Source of the DNA: Pontibacter sp. HSC-14F20
GTDB lineage: Bacteria > Bacteroidota > Bacteroidia > Cytophagales > Hymenobacteraceae
DNA length: 64,000 nt
Assembly (NCBI RefSeq): GCF_019599265.1
Contig: NZ_JAHZTC010000006.1
Location: 1-64,000, forward strand
Reading direction: 5' to 3'
In this document: positions 8,957 through 17,081 of the stretch, in pieces
Position numbering within the stretch: the first letter of the stretch is position 1
How the letters are laid out: the number at the start of each line of letters is the position of its first letter
Made by a program: the position numbers and the translations under genes
Notes under the pieces: model-generated
The model's database searches: none
What the model saw: the letters and a program-made list of their open reading frames with translations, nothing else
What the model was told of the DNA's origin: nothing

Positions 8957-9680
8957 GTGCCCGCTCCTTTCGCTGCCAGAACTCGTCTTCAGAAATTGCT
9001 ACAAACTTTACCTCGTCACCGGCCTGCAGCAGACTGGGCTGCTCCCGGTTTGGATCAAAAAGCAGGAGCGGTGTCCGGCCGATCAATTGCCAGCCTCCCG
9101 GCGTTTCAATGGGGTAGATGCCCGTCTGGCCGCCTGCTATACCCACCGATCCGGCAGGGATATGTGGTTTGGGGTTTTGCTTGCGGGGTGTGGTTAGCTT
9201 TTTGGCCATGCCGCCCAGGTAAGGGAAGCCGGGTGCAAAGCCGATCATGTATACCCGGTACTTGCAGCGTAGGTGGCTGGCTATTACTTCCTGCGGGGTA
9301 AGTCTGGTATGGCGTGCCACATACTCCAGGTCAGGTCCGAAGGAGCCATTGTAGCACACCGGAATTTCCACTACACGGGGCGCTGCAGCTTTGTCGTTTT
9401 CACGGGCCACTTTGAGGATATGCTGCAGTTGCTCGGTTACGCGGGTATAAGGGTTGTGGAATCCTTGTTCGCTCGCTTCCCAGGGATTGTAGTATACCGT
9501 AACGGTAGTATAGGCAGGTACCTGTTCTACAAAGCCAATAAAGGGGTGACGCTCCAGATAGGAGCTGAAAGCGCGTACTCTGGTATGGGTCGCTTTGTCG
9601 ATGTTATCGCCGAACTGTACCGTGATGGCGCTGTCGCCAAGCGGGTATAGCCGGAATAGCTGCATGTCTTTTTGCTTCAT
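8946..9680 (-). CDS. pxpB: 5-oxoprolinase subunit PxpB (KipI family)
   Basis: 244 residues from MKQKDMQLFRLYPLGD. An in-frame ATG at 9737 gives an unconserved 19-residue extension, and MQLFRLY at 9665 is an alternative start. Family signatures: PLGDSAITVQFG, a Tyr-Asn pair in VTVYYNP, MIGFAPGFPYLGGM and IAGGQTGIYPIETPGGW. It is the first gene of the pxpBCA-transporter operon. In Bacillus the homologue KipI also inhibits a sporulation kinase; no such role is expected here. An AGGTATA word lies about 40 nt ahead of the start. Confidence 0.9.
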   Translation of the reverse strand: MKQKDMQLFRLYPLGDSAITVQFGDNIDKATHTRVRAFSSYLERHPFIGFVEQVPAYTTVTVYYNPWEASEQGFHNPYTRVTEQLQHILKVARENDKAAAPRVVEIPVCYNGSFGPDLEYVARHTRLTPQEVIASHLRCKYRVYMIGFAPGFPYLGGMAKKLTTPRKQNPKPHIPAGSVGIAGGQTGIYPIETPGGWQLIGRTPLLLFDPNREQPSLLQAGDEVKFVAISEDEFWQRKERAHGS

Positions 9681-9750
9681 ACCTGGGCTAAGTTGTGTGC
9701 CTCTGTATACCCGTTGAGGTGAGGTATAGTTAACCAAGGTACATAAAAAA

Positions 9751-9780
9751 ACACAAGACCGCAGGAGAGCAGTCTTGTGT
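9751..9780 (-). terminator. Terminator of the DAACS symporter gene
   Basis: ACACAAGAC (9751-9759) pairs with GTCTTGTGT (9772-9780). On the minus strand the stem is followed by a T run (complement of ATAAAAAA). It separates the symporter from the pxp operon, so the two are probably separate transcripts. Confidence 0.75.
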
Positions 9781-9803
9781 TAATGATAGATCGTCAGAAT
9801 TAC

Positions 9804-11117
9804 TTAGTCGTGAAGGCCAACGTCTTCGAGCACAGGTGGATGCAGCTGCCCTTCGGAGTGCGCCACAATCATGGCCACGGAGGCATCGCCGGTCACGTTC
9901 ACGGCAGTCCGCAGCATGTCGAGCAAACGGTCAGGAGCCAGAATCAGGGCGATGCCTTCGATTGGTATACCTGCCTGCTGCAGCACGATCACGAGCATCA
10001 CTACGCCTGCGCCGGGTACGGCTGCTGCGCCTATTGAAGCCAGTGTAGCTGTGAGTACAATGCCGGCCTGCGCTGCCAGCGACAGGTCCATACCATAAGC
10101 CTGCGCGATAAATACGGCCGCCACTGATTGGTAAAGACTTGTGCCGTCCATGTTAATGGTAGCGCCAAGTGGCAGCACAAAACTGGTGATTTCGCGGTTA
10201 ATGCCCAGTCTTTCTTCGCAACGCTCCATGGTGACCGGAAGCGTTGCTGCGCTGGAGGAGGTAGACAATGCCAGCATCTGGGCCGGGAAAATGCCCTTGA
10301 AAAAATCTGCGTAACTGCTCTTTCCTAAAAATTTGATAAGAAGTGGGTATACCACAAAGATCATGATGGCCAGGCCAATGGTTACGACAATACAGTAATA
10401 GCCAAGCACCAGCAGCAACTCAGCAGCAGCGGAAGGATCGTCGCCGGCAAACTCCACTACCAGACCTGCCAGCAGGGCGAATACACCGTAAGGTGCAGCC
10501 ATCATAATGATGTCCACCATCTTGAGGATGACGAGGTTAACGCCGTCGAAGAAAATATTGACAGGACTTGCTTTGTCTTTAGGTATAAGGATAAGGGCGA
10601 TGCCAAAAAGCAGGGCAAAGAAGATTACCTGCAGCATATCCGTGTTATTGGTCATGGCACCGAAAATGTTGTCGGGCACGATGTCGATGAGTGCTTGCAG
10701 GGGGCCTTGCTCACTCACCGCCTGAGCGTCTGAAGACTTGTCGATGGTAGTGGTGGCGTATTGGGCTTTAAACTCCTCGCGTTTTTCAGGAGAAAATGCT
10801 TTTCCAGGTTCTGCTATGTTCACGATGACAAGCCCCAACACCACAGCGAACAGTGTGGTCATGAGGTATAAGCCGATCGTTTTGGTACCGATGCGGGAGA
10901 GCTTGCTGATGTCGCTGAGGCTGGCCACGCCCGTAATCAGGGACACCAGCACGAGCGGAACAGCAATCAGTTTGAGAAGGTTGATAAAGATAGTGCCGAA
11001 AGGCTTGATCCAGTCGGTAGTGAACTCAATAAGACCTAAGGAGCTGGCTGTGATACCCCAGGCTACCCCTAGCGCCATACCGATGAGGATTTGCCAGTGT
11101 AAAGCTAGTTTCTTCAT
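9804..11117 (-). CDS. Dicarboxylate/amino acid:cation symporter (DAACS/SDF family)
   Basis: 437 residues with 8 transmembrane helices and re-entrant loops. Conserved parts: the serine-rich hairpin STSSSAATLPVTM near residues 285-297 and NMDGTSLYQ near 332-340, which bind substrate and Na+/H+ in GltPh/DctA/GltP proteins. Bacterial members import glutamate, aspartate or C4-dicarboxylates. The adjacent 5-oxoprolinase operon in the same direction, whose product is glutamate, makes an acidic amino acid plausible, but the substrate cannot be fixed from sequence. A hydrophilic loop around residues 105-150 is longer than in many relatives. Confidence 0.9.
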   Translation of the reverse strand: MKKLALHWQILIGMALGVAWGITASSLGLIEFTTDWIKPFGTIFINLLKLIAVPLVLVSLITGVASLSDISKLSRIGTKTIGLYLMTTLFAVVLGLVIVNIAEPGKAFSPEKREEFKAQYATTTIDKSSDAQAVSEQGPLQALIDIVPDNIFGAMTNNTDMLQVIFFALLFGIALILIPKDKASPVNIFFDGVNLVILKMVDIIMMAAPYGVFALLAGLVVEFAGDDPSAAAELLLVLGYYCIVVTIGLAIMIFVVYPLLIKFLGKSSYADFFKGIFPAQMLALSTSSSAATLPVTMERCEERLGINREITSFVLPLGATINMDGTSLYQSVAAVFIAQAYGMDLSLAAQAGIVLTATLASIGAAAVPGAGVVMLVIVLQQAGIPIEGIALILAPDRLLDMLRTAVNVTGDASVAMIVAHSEGQLHPPVLEDVGLHD

Positions 11118-11332
11118 ATACAGGGTAATGGCAGGATATTAGTAGGTGCCCGCCGGTGAATAGGTATAAGATTCAGGAAACTACGGAAAAGGGCAGATAC
11201 AGTATCAATAAAGGCATCATCTGCCCGGAACCAGACTTTCCGTTCAGGTAAAATTAAGAATAATTCCTTAAGAATAAGGGCCAATAGGAGAAATAGGGAA
11301 TTTAATCTGGCAAAAAGAGAAGCCCATAAATG

Positions 11333-11360
11333 AGGAAAGCCGCATGCTGCGGCCTTCCTT
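11333..11360. terminator. Hairpin downstream of the cyclophilin gene
   Basis: AGGAAAGCCGCA and TGCGGCCTTCCT form an imperfect stem immediately after the peptidyl-prolyl isomerase (minus strand). A short T tract exists only on the plus side, so its termination strength for the minus gene is uncertain. Confidence 0.5.
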
Positions 11361-11381
11361 TTAGTACTGGGGGTTAGCGGA

Positions 11382-11840
11382 TTACTCCTCGTTCACCACA
11401 ATTTTTTCGATCCTGTCGTTGGCGCGGATCTGGTCGATTACGTCTATACCTTCTACCACCTTGCCAAAGCAGGTATGGTTACGGTCGAGGTGTGCGGTGT
11501 TTTTGCGGCTGTGCACAATGAAGAACTGGGAGCCACCGGTGTTGCGGCCGGCGTGCGCCATGCTCAGCACACCACGGTCATGAAATTGGTTTTCGCCGGT
11601 CAGTTCGCAATCGATCTTGTAGCCCGGTCCGCCTGTACCCGGTACGCCCTTGGCGCCTTCGCGTGAGTTCGGGCAGCCGCCCTGTATCACGAAGTCCGGA
11701 ATAACACGGTGGAAAGTGAGACCATCATAAAAGCCTTCTTTGGCTAGTTTTATAAAGTTGTCTACCGTCTTAGGAGCGTCATTTTCATAAAATTCAACTT
11801 TCATGACGCCTTTGGCGGTATGGATTTCTGCGGTTTTCAT
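11382..11840 (-). CDS. Cyclophilin-type peptidyl-prolyl cis-trans isomerase
   Basis: 152 residues from [19 protein letters not shown]; the in-frame ATG at 11891 lies in the promoter region and is rejected. Cyclophilin signatures: [27 protein letters not shown] (catalytic Arg), [19 protein letters not shown] and the core [10 protein letters not shown], where His replaces the Trp found in cyclosporin-sensitive eukaryotic enzymes, as is usual in bacteria. No signal peptide, so a cytoplasmic folding catalyst. It is monocistronic with its own promoter-like box. Confidence 0.92.
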   Translation of the reverse strand: MKTAEIHTAKGVMKVEFYENDAPKTVDNFIKLAKEGFYDGLTFHRVIPDFVIQGGCPNSREGAKGVPGTGGPGYKIDCELTGENQFHDRGVLSMAHAGRNTGGSQFFIVHSRKNTAHLDRNHTCFGKVVEGIDVIDQIRANDRIEKIVVNEE

Positions 11841-11878
11841 AATTCTATTCGTTTGAAATAATGTAATACTGACAAGTA

Positions 11879-11886
11879 CAAAAGTA
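11879..11886 (-). promoter_or_regulatory. Candidate -7 promoter element of cyclophilin gene
   Basis: On the minus strand this reads TACTTTTG, a match to the Bacteroidota TAnnTTTG element, 38 nt ahead of the start codon. No clear -33 element was identified. Confidence 0.4.
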
Positions 11887-12033
11887 CGCAAAATATTAAT
11901 GGAGAGCCAGGTGCCGAACCTGCAATTTGGCCAAATAGGCTACTGGCCCAATATTTGCCAAAACTTGTAGCGCTCTAAAACAGTAATTGTACTATAGCAC
12001 GCCACCTGAATTTGATTAAAACCGGAGTCTTCT

Positions 12034-12663
12034 ATGAAAGCAATTCCTTACATACTCATCTTATCTGGACTGGTCCTGCTGCTGCTCACTGCCTGCAACC
12101 AAACCACAGATTCCCAAACCGGAAACGAATCTGCCCTGCAGGAGGCGCCTAATGCCCTGAAGTCGAACGGACCTGTTGAGCAACAAGCTGCCACTGCCAG
12201 CCAGATTCCCGGTAAGACGGAGGCAGCCCGTCTATCTTCCCGCAACCTCCTGGACAATATAGCCGACAACAGCGACCTGAGTACTTTCAGCTCACTGTTG
12301 CGCAAAGCAGGCGTTGCTAAAAACTTGAGTGGAACGGGCCCATACACAGTATTTGCCCCGACTGAAGACGCTTTTCTGGAACTACCAGACAGCCTGCGCG
12401 ATAACCTGGAAAGTCCGCAGCACCGCGAACTGGTACAGCAACTGCTAAATAATCATATCATTGCGGGCAAACTGACCACGAGTGATTTACAGGATGGTGC
12501 TCTTTTGAAAACAGTGGCCGGACACCAGCTTAAAGTGACAAAGCACAACGACACTGTTCAGATCGACAATGCACAGATGGAAAAGCCTGACGATATGAGT
12601 AGCAATGGTGTGCTACACACAATTAACAAAGTACTGGTGCCTCAGGAAGAAACAGCCCTGTAA
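12034..12663 (+). CDS. Fasciclin-domain lipoprotein
   Basis: 209 residues. The N-terminus is a lipoprotein signal with lipobox LLTAC (Cys21), so it is anchored to a membrane. After a ~55-residue polar linker a single FAS1 domain covers about residues 70-205, with the motifs LDNIADNSDLSTFSSLLRKAG, GPYTVFAPTEDAF (H1 region), LNNHIIAGKL and GVLHTINKVLVP (H2 region). FAS1 lipoproteins are associated with adhesion or surface interactions. It ends 3 nt before the convergent SDR gene. Confidence 0.88.
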   Translation: MKAIPYILILSGLVLLLLTACNQTTDSQTGNESALQEAPNALKSNGPVEQQAATASQIPGKTEAARLSSRNLLDNIADNSDLSTFSSLLRKAGVAKNLSGTGPYTVFAPTEDAFLELPDSLRDNLESPQHRELVQQLLNNHIIAGKLTTSDLQDGALLKTVAGHQLKVTKHNDTVQIDNAQMEKPDDMSSNGVLHTINKVLVPQEETAL

Positions 12664-12665
12664 GC

Positions 12666-13367
12666 CTAAAACGGATTAGTCGCCCACACTGCCAGCTCAG
12701 GTATAAAGCCCCGGTCGTCTAATTCCAGTGCTCCTTTAATCGCCCGCGCAATCTCACGGCCGCGTAGTTTATTCGGCTGACTATCGCGTTCTTCTCTGTC
12801 TTCACGGCCAAAAGCGGTGGTCACTTCGCTGGGATTGAGTAACATAATCCGCACATTATACCTGCGCAGTTCAGCCTGCCAACACTGCGTCATACCGCGC
12901 AGGGCAAATTTAGACGATACATATACCGAACCGCCTTCATAGCCTTTGGTCGCGGCCGTAGAGCCAATATTGATGATATTGCCGTAGTTCTGCTTTTTGA
13001 AAATCTCTGCAGCATGCTTGCCCATCATGGCCGCACCAAACACATTGACGTTGTATACCTGCTGAAAATCTTCTAATTGTACACTTCCCAGTTTTTTGGA
13101 AATGCCTATACCTGCATTGTTGATGAGCGCATCGAGCCGGCCATATTCGTTCATAAACATCTTAAAGGTCCGCTTCACATCCTCCGGATTCGCCACATCT
13201 GCTGTGATGGGCATTGCCCCAAGTTCCCGTGCCGCCTTGTGGGTTCGTTTCTCGTCACGACCAGTTATGGCAACGTTAGCTCCATGCTCAATGAGTAGTC
13301 TAGCCGTAGCGTAGCCAATGCCGAGGGTGCCACCTGTGATCAGGATGTTTGCGTTTTCGATTTTCAT
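12666..13367 (-). CDS. Short-chain dehydrogenase/reductase
   Basis: 233 residues from MKIENANILITGGTLGIG; longer in-frame starts up to 13604 read through a Pro/Arg-rich stretch belonging to non-coding repeat and are rejected. Features: TGGTLGIG dinucleotide-binding loop, ITGRD (Arg suggests NADPH), INNAGIG, the catalytic Ser in INIGSTAA and YVSSK (Tyr-x3-Lys). The substrate is unknown. It belongs to the DltE/YdfG-like short SDRs. Confidence 0.85.
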   Translation of the reverse strand: MKIENANILITGGTLGIGYATARLLIEHGANVAITGRDEKRTHKAARELGAMPITADVANPEDVKRTFKMFMNEYGRLDALINNAGIGISKKLGSVQLEDFQQVYNVNVFGAAMMGKHAAEIFKKQNYGNIINIGSTAATKGYEGGSVYVSSKFALRGMTQCWQAELRRYNVRIMLLNPSEVTTAFGREDREERDSQPNKLRGREIARAIKGALELDDRGFIPELAVWATNPF

Positions 13368-13487
13368 AGTTGTTAGTAGTTTGTGTTTTGTAACGTGAGA
13401 GGGGAGGTTGTAGTTGAGGCTGCAGGGGGCTTTTCGCCTGGCCGGCGGGGCTGGTGGATGGCGTGAGCGACCTAGCTTGTGTCTGCT

Positions 13488-13698
13488 ATAGTGGGGTCTC
13501 TGGCCCGGGTATAGCTTTGTAGCTTTTGCCTTTTGCAGGTATAGCGACCTGTGTTGCTTTGTAGCTTCGCCTGTGCGGCGGGCCCCTACTTTTTTTCTTG
13601 ACAAAAAAATAGAGGGCCCTACCCCCAGTAGGCAAAAAAGTCAAGACTCCCCAAATCGAGGGCCCCTACCCCCACTCGCTGAACGCTCAAACAGTGGG
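13488..13698. repeat. Dispersed intergenic repeat R1, copy 2
   Basis: Second copy of the repeat at 154-352. It includes a partial internal duplication of the AGGGCCCCTACCCCCA segment (around 13613-13630 and 13657-13674). The following ~240 bp hold a block also resembling 1130-1220 (GAAGGGGG.AG...GATGTTAAT.GTGCA, then AATCCTGATTC.GAC), so the full repeat may be about 450 bp. No coding potential. It fills most of the 650-bp gap between the SDR gene and rsgA. Confidence 0.75.
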
Positions 13699-13943
13699 TA
13701 GTCAGTTGATGCACTTGGCAAAGCAATCTGTTTTATAGCTTAAGGGGCAAGTTACTCTTACTATACCTGCAAGGGGTGTTTAACATCAACGAGGTTTATA
13801 CCTTAGAACAGGCAGTAGCTGGGATACCTCCGAAGGGGGTAGGGGGATGTTAATCGTGCACGGTTCCTTCCAGTGTTTTACGCCATGATGGGAAGAGGTA
13901 GCTCAATCCTGTAAATCCTGATTCAGACGAAATAAATTATGCA

Positions 13944-13973
13944 CGATTCGGACAGGTTGCGACCTGTCCCTAT
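13944..13973. repeat. Small dispersed hairpin repeat R2, copy 1
   Basis: GGACAGGT-TGCG-ACCTGTCC (13950-13969) is a perfect 8-bp stem with a 4-nt loop inside CGATTCGGACAG...GCGACCTGTCCCTA. Nearly the same 30 bp recurs at 43110-43139, so it is a repeat unit rather than a local terminator. Confidence 0.7.
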
Positions 13974-14019
13974 AAGTTTACCTCTCAAACTCCTCAACGC
14001 TCAAACTCTTAAACTCAAA

Positions 14020-14943
14020 TTACTTTCGATTATCTTCACCGTGCATCATGCTCAGGTAGCTCTCATATCTGGTCAGGGCGATTTCGTTGTGGCGGACTGC
14101 TTCTACTATGGCGCAGCCGGGTTCGTTGAAGTGGGTGCAGTTGTTGAAACGACACTGGTTGAGGCGCTCGCGCATTTCGGGGAAGAAGTGGCCGAGTTCC
14201 TGTTTGGGGATGTCGACGATGCCGAGCTCTTTGATGCCCGGTGTATCGATGATGAAAGTCTCCGGGTCGATTTCGAACATCTCGGCGAAGGTAGTGGTGT
14301 GCACGCCTTTATCGGAGAAGTCGGAGATTTCGGAGGTTTTCAGGTCGAGGTCGGGAACAATGAGGTTGATGAGCGTGGACTTGCCTACGCCGGAGTGTCC
14401 GGAGAAAAGGGTGGTTTTGCCGTGTAGTAACTCCTTGAGCTCGTCTATACCTTGGTCAGCATGGGCAGAAACGCCCATAACTTTGTAGCCGATGCGCTCA
14501 TACAAGTATGCGATCTGCCGCTGGTACTCCTGCATATCCTCGTCGTAGAGGTCTGTTTTGTTGTAGACGATCACGGTAGGTATACTGTAGGCCTCGGCTG
14601 TCACCAGAAAGCGGTCGATGAAGCCGAAGGAGGTACGTGGCGACACTAGCGTGGCAATGAGCAAGGCCTGATCGAGGTTGGCTGCAATGATGTGGGCATG
14701 CTCGGCTTTGTGTGTGGATCTTCGGATGATGTAGTTCTCGCGGTCTTCGATTTTATGAATCACGGCGGTGTCTTCGCCGGTTGTTTCCACGTCGAACTCC
14801 ACGCGGTCGCCAACTGCTAGGGGATTGCTCACCTTCATGGCTTTGAGCTTGAACTTGCCGCGGAGACGCGCCCGGTGCAGCTTACCCTCCGCATCACGTA
14901 CCAGATACCACGATCCCGTCGATTTTACTACAACTCCTTTCAT
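14020..14943 (-). CDS. rsgA: Ribosome small-subunit biogenesis GTPase RsgA
   Basis: 307 residues with the family's circularly permuted GTPase: N-terminal OB fold (residues ~1-70), then G4 YNKTD before G1 GHSGVGKSTLIN, with G3 IDTPGIKELG following. The C-terminal zinc motif is C-x4-C-x-H-x5-C in CRFNNCTHFNEPGC. It acts late in 30S maturation, releasing RbfA, and hydrolyses GTP on the 30S particle. Its start lies 5 nt after the end of waaA on the same strand, so the two genes are probably one operon. Confidence 0.95.
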   Translation of the reverse strand: MKGVVVKSTGSWYLVRDAEGKLHRARLRGKFKLKAMKVSNPLAVGDRVEFDVETTGEDTAVIHKIEDRENYIIRRSTHKAEHAHIIAANLDQALLIATLVSPRTSFGFIDRFLVTAEAYSIPTVIVYNKTDLYDEDMQEYQRQIAYLYERIGYKVMGVSAHADQGIDELKELLHGKTTLFSGHSGVGKSTLINLIVPDLDLKTSEISDFSDKGVHTTTFAEMFEIDPETFIIDTPGIKELGIVDIPKQELGHFFPEMRERLNQCRFNNCTHFNEPGCAIVEAVRHNEIALTRYESYLSMMHGEDNRK

Positions 14944-14948
14944 TCAGA

Positions 14949-16190
14949 TTATTTCAGCAGCTGGCGCACATCAGCCATGATTTTGGCTGTGGCACCTGAC
15001 TGTTCGTGTACGTAAGTTTTTTCTTTGTCGGTTATACCCTGGCGCATCCCCGATGTTGTGTGTACCCGCTCAAAAGCCTGCAACAACTCCTCTGCACTAT
15101 TTATCGGGAAGGCGCAGCCCAAGGCCACCAAATCTTTCGCCTCCTGAAACTTGTCGAACCTCGGCCCGAAGAACAGTGGCAACCCAAATACGGCTGCTTC
15201 CAGTGTATTGTGCAGCCCTTTGCCGAAAGCTCCGCCGATGTAGGCGTAAGTGCCGTAGCTGTAAAGCGATGAGAGCATGCCGATGTTGTCAATCACCAGC
15301 ACGTTATACCTGCCCGCGCCCGCCTCCGTGGCCTGCGAAAAGTGCACAGCACCCTCGCCGAGCTGTTGCATGAGCTGACTGATACCGCTTTCATGAATCT
15401 CGTGCGGCGCGATGATGAACTGTATATCGTGTCGGTGCTTTTGAATCAGCGGCAATAACACCTCGATATCAGCAGGCCAGCTACTTCCTACCATAAACAC
15501 TTCCTTGCCCTGCGCAAAAGCCTTCACCACAGGTATAGCTTTCACGCTGGCAGCTGTTTGCAGCACGCGGTCAAAACGGGTGTCACCAGCAATGCTGGCT
15601 TTGGCTATACCTATACCTTGGAGCAGCTTCAGCGAAGCCTCGTTTTGGGTATAGATATGCGTGAAGCGCTGCAGCATGCTGCGGTTGAAGCCGCCATAAG
15701 GTTTGAAGAACACTTGGTCGGAGCGGAAAATTGCCGAAATGGACAGCACAGGTATAGCTCGTTCTTGCATAGCCTGCAGGTAGTAGTGCCAGAATTCATA
15801 CTTCACAAATACCGCCAGCTTCGGCTTTACAATGTCCAGAAAACGCTTGGCATTGCTGTGGCTGTCGAGTGGCAAGTAAAAGATGTAATTGGCAGCCGCG
15901 TAGTTTTTGCGCACCTCGTAGCCCGAAGGTGAGAAGAACGTCAGCACCACCTTATACCCTGGAAACTCCTCCCGAAACGCCTCGATCACAGGTCGGCCCT
16001 GCTCAAACTCCCCCAGCGAAGCACAATGAAACCATACCACAGGCGCTGTGTTGCCCTGCAGCTGTTGCTGCATCCGCTCAAACTGCCCCGCACGTCCTTC
16101 TTGCATCATCTTCGCCTTCTGGTGAAAAGGTGCCGCCAAGGCAATAGCCGTCTGGTAAGCTTTCAGTCCGATGTCGTAGAGTAGTTTCAA
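14949..16190 (-). CDS. waaA: 3-deoxy-D-manno-octulosonate (Kdo) transferase
   Basis: 413 residues, GT-B fold. A hydrophobic N-terminal helix anchors it to the inner membrane. Signatures: WFHCASLGEFEQGRPVIEAF (with the catalytic Glu), FFSPSGYEVRK, VFVKYEFWHYY and, in the C-terminal half, GAFGKGLHNTLEAAVFG for CMP-Kdo binding. It adds Kdo to lipid A precursor, so the organism makes a Gram-negative Kdo-lipid A core. It precedes rsgA in the same direction. Confidence 0.95.
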   Translation of the reverse strand: MKLLYDIGLKAYQTAIALAAPFHQKAKMMQEGRAGQFERMQQQLQGNTAPVVWFHCASLGEFEQGRPVIEAFREEFPGYKVVLTFFSPSGYEVRKNYAAANYIFYLPLDSHSNAKRFLDIVKPKLAVFVKYEFWHYYLQAMQERAIPVLSISAIFRSDQVFFKPYGGFNRSMLQRFTHIYTQNEASLKLLQGIGIAKASIAGDTRFDRVLQTAASVKAIPVVKAFAQGKEVFMVGSSWPADIEVLLPLIQKHRHDIQFIIAPHEIHESGISQLMQQLGEGAVHFSQATEAGAGRYNVLVIDNIGMLSSLYSYGTYAYIGGAFGKGLHNTLEAAVFGLPLFFGPRFDKFQEAKDLVALGCAFPINSAEELLQAFERVHTTSGMRQGITDKEKTYVHEQSGATAKIMADVRQLLK

Positions 16191-16462
16191 ATTCGTACTT
16201 ATTCATATATCCACAGGTCTGTCATAGGTGACATGCTCCAACACTGTGAAGTATAGTTATACTGCAAATATAGTAGGTTGCAAAGGGATAGTTTGTAAGG
16301 GAAGTATAGTTTGTAGGTGTGAAAGTATAATTACTTTGATAGTTGCTATTATCTACTATATTTGGTTGGAAAAGTGCAGATATGAACGTGAGCTCTGGGA
16401 GTTAACCAAAACCAAAAATAATTTTGAGAAGCGAAAAACCAATTTTCACTATAAAATTTTTG

Positions 16463-17020
16463 ATGATGCTTCTGATTAGTACAATCTTAATCAGAACAAT
16501 AGGAGTGCTATTTGAACAGGAAATCAGCGAATACCTAATTCTTTATCCGGGAAATTTATCTCAACCTTTACAATGGTATAGATTTTTGACTTATCCGTTC
16601 GAAAGTGTAGGTTTATTTGGCTGGATAAGAATTGCATTAATAATCTTACCAGCAGGATATATTATTGAGAAAAGAACGCATAAGAAAAACCTTGTTTCTA
16701 TAATTTCAATTTCAGCTTTACTGGGTGGTTTATTGTTTACTTTAATCAATCATAATGACGAATTAAATCGGCCGATTGCCTCTGCAGGATTGATTTCCTG
16801 GGGTTTTTGGATTGCAGCGATTGTTTGTGGAATAATCAATTGGAAAGACTTAAATAAAATTGAAAAAGCTATCCTAATGATATTCCTATTGATCCTATTT
16901 AGTTTCAACCACACCGACTTCGGGTATTTTGTAGCTCAAATTGGAGTTGTTGTAACTGTTTTAGCTTTTACATTGACATTCAAACTTTTTAAAGGAAAAG
17001 CATTTACTAACAAAGCGTAG
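16463..17020 (+). CDS. Rhomboid-like membrane protein, catalytic motif degenerate
   Basis: 185 residues from tandem ATGs at 16463/16466; a TTG start at 16424 is possible. About six hydrophobic segments. WYRFLTYPFESVGLFGWIR matches the 'WR.lTy.f.H.....h...N' opening of rhomboid proteases but lacks the His. The position of the GxSG nucleophile reads PIASAGLISW (no GxSG), and the helix-6 His is absent from DFGYFVAQIGVVV. I infer a non-proteolytic rhomboid relative. The gene is clearly AT-richer than its neighbours, suggesting acquisition. Confidence 0.5.
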   Translation: MMLLISTILIRTIGVLFEQEISEYLILYPGNLSQPLQWYRFLTYPFESVGLFGWIRIALIILPAGYIIEKRTHKKNLVSIISISALLGGLLFTLINHNDELNRPIASAGLISWGFWIAAIVCGIINWKDLNKIEKAILMIFLLILFSFNHTDFGYFVAQIGVVVTVLAFTLTFKLFKGKAFTNKA

Positions 17021-17081
17021 ATGCCACCTCGACCGACGCCGCATACTAAACTACTAGCAGTTTTAAAAGATACAGCACCGA

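Noticed and set aside
11255..11272. TTAAGAATAATTCCTTAA, PerR/Fur-box-like sequence upstream of the DAACS symporter
   Set aside because: One extra base breaks the 7-1-7 symmetry and the site is about 140 nt from the start codon in an AT-rich stretch; chance is likely.
16228..16479. 83-codon open frame before the rhomboid-like gene
   Set aside because: Odd composition, overlaps the next gene in another frame, and no plausible homologue or hydrophobic pattern beyond one short stretch.
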